64,000 nucleotides of DNA, taken from assembly GCF_018137945.1 (NCBI RefSeq), contig NZ_CP073089.1, forward strand, positions 1,364,001-1,428,000, in the 5' to 3' direction. Shown piece by piece: positions 63,149 to 64,000 of the stretch; within the stretch, counting starts at the first letter, position 1, and each line of letters begins with the position of its first letter. The stretch is from Brevibacterium sp. W7.2 (GTDB lineage: Bacteria > Actinomycetota > Actinomycetes > Actinomycetales > Brevibacteriaceae). The translations under genes and the position numbers were made by a program. The notes under the pieces are model-generated. The model was not told where the DNA came from, made no database searches, and saw nothing but the letters and a program-made list of their open reading frames with translations.

Positions 63149-64000
63149 ATGTCTCACCTCTTTCCCCATCTCTTCGAACCCATCACCCTCGGGTCACGGA
63201 CCATCCGAAACCGCATCGTCTCATCCGGCCATGACACGGTCCTCGACGACCACGGGCAGATCGGCCCCGACCTCGTCGCCTACCACGAGGCGAGGGCCCG
63301 CGGCGGCTGCGGACTCATCGTCCTCCAAGTCTCCGGAGTCCACGAGACCGCGCGGTACACCAACCACGTCCTCATGGCCACCGACGACTCCGCGATCCCC
63401 GGTTACCGCGCCGTCGCCGAGGCGGTCCACCGGCACGGCGGAACGATCTTCGCCCAGCTCTTCCACCCCGGGCGCGAAGTCATGGAGGGTCAGGACGGCA
63501 TGGCACCACGAGCCGTCGCACCGAGCGACGCACCGCAGGAGCGCTTCAAGGTCGTGCCCGAGGCGCTGAGCACCGCGGAGGTGAGAGACATCATCGCCGG
63601 ATACGCGAGCTCGGCGGCGCGCATCGCCGGAAGCGGCATCGATGGCGTCGAGATCGTCGCGAGCCACGGCTACCTGCCCATCCAGTTCGTCAACCCGCGG
63701 ATCAACACCCGCACCGACGACTACGGCGGCAGCCCCGAGAATCGCCGCCGCTTCCTCACCGAGGTCGTCGCCGGCGTCCGCGCCGCCGTCGGTCCCGACA
63801 TCGTCGTGGGCCTGCGCATCTCGGGGGAGGAGAAGACCGAGGACGGCCTCGTCGCCGGAGAGATCCTCGACCTCATCGGCCACCTCGACGAGCAGGGCGC
63901 CCTCGACTACTTCTCCGTCACCGCCGGCGACTCCTCGACGCTCCAGGGCGCCGTCCACATCGTGCCGTCGATGCAGATCGAACCCGGCTATGCGACGTCC
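63149..64000 (+). CDS. Old Yellow Enzyme/2,4-dienoyl-CoA reductase-type flavin oxidoreductase, 3'-truncated
   Basis: 284 residues visible from ATG 63149 (AAGGACG upstream) and open at the window end. FMN TIM barrel: FEPITLGSRTIRNRIVSSGHDTVL, GLIVLQVSGVHE, LFHPGREV, VEIVASHGYLPIQFVNPRINTRTDDYGGSPENRRRFL. That last part is the NADH:flavin oxidoreductase signature. Full-length members of the FadH type add a Fe-S and NADPH domain beyond this point, which cannot be checked. Some relatives work in cofactor or terpenoid catabolism. Confidence 0.9.
   Translation, partial: MSHLFPHLFEPITLGSRTIRNRIVSSGHDTVLDDHGQIGPDLVAYHEARARGGCGLIVLQVSGVHETARYTNHVLMATDDSAIPGYRAVAEAVHRHGGTIFAQLFHPGREVMEGQDGMAPRAVAPSDAPQERFKVVPEALSTAEVRDIIAGYASSAARIAGSGIDGVEIVASHGYLPIQFVNPRINTRTDDYGGSPENRRRFLTEVVAGVRAAVGPDIVVGLRISGEEKTEDGLVAGEILDLIGHLDEQGALDYFSVTAGDSSTLQGAVHIVPSMQIEPGYATS

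Overview
The window is a very GC-rich, densely coded stretch of an actinobacterial chromosome. The gene order, the use of GTG/TTG/CTG starts and the codon use suggest Micrococcales, and Brevibacterium or a close relative is my best guess. This is inference from content, not a database match. It opens inside ffh and closes inside an Old Yellow Enzyme-type oxidoreductase gene. I see no rRNA, tRNA, CRISPR array, insertion sequence or prophage.

Most of the window is the conserved actinobacterial core, in the order familiar from Mycobacterium. Region 1 (1-11.3 kb): ffh, rpsP, a KH protein, rimM, trmD, rplS, two type I signal peptidases, rnhB, DUF2469, yraN, comM, dprA and xerC. A convergent M23/M15 peptidase gene ends it. 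Region 2 (13-20.2 kb): rpsB, tsf, pyrH, frr, cdsA, rlmN, a DivIVA-like gene and an odd protein resembling only the N-terminus of acetyl-CoA synthetases. Region 3 (20.5-34.2 kb): dxr, rip1-type protease, ispG, a GNAT gene and proS. Minus-strand accessory genes are inserted here: glutaryl-CoA dehydrogenase, a permease/serine-hydrolase pair, and an NrtR-like regulator with an S4 protein.

Region 4 (34.8-50.9 kb): a kinase/ferritin-like pair on the minus strand, then rimP, nusA, ylxR, infB, rbfA, a secreted M15-like protein, truB, ribF, rpsO, pnp and an M16 protease. Region 5 (50.9-57.8 kb) is the most interesting accessory block. A TetR regulator is followed by a perfect palindromic operator candidate, then an amino-acid dehydrogenase, an NDP-forming acyl-CoA synthetase, a ThDP-dependent 2-oxo-acid decarboxylase and an acyl-CoA dehydrogenase. 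Together these look like an amino-acid-to-acyl-CoA catabolic operon. Region 6 (57.9-64 kb): sodA, a GNAT gene, dapB, a small membrane protein, a DUF1624-type membrane acyltransferase, a neutral zinc metallopeptidase and the truncated oxidoreductase gene.

The intergenic DNA is unusually structured. There are three copies of a ~237-bp tandem repeat between rpsO and pnp, built partly from GACTTC iterons. A long hairpin at 20.4 kb shares arms with that repeat. A convergent gap at 34.2-34.7 kb carries five 24-bp repeats and a duplicated 90-bp hairpin. Smaller 21- and 23-bp tandem arrays occur at 59.25 and 31.19 kb. The 10-mer CCGCCTCGGC (or its complement) recurs about thirty times by eye, including seven times in non-coding DNA. 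A TAGACT/TAGAAT -10-like hexamer precedes many operons.
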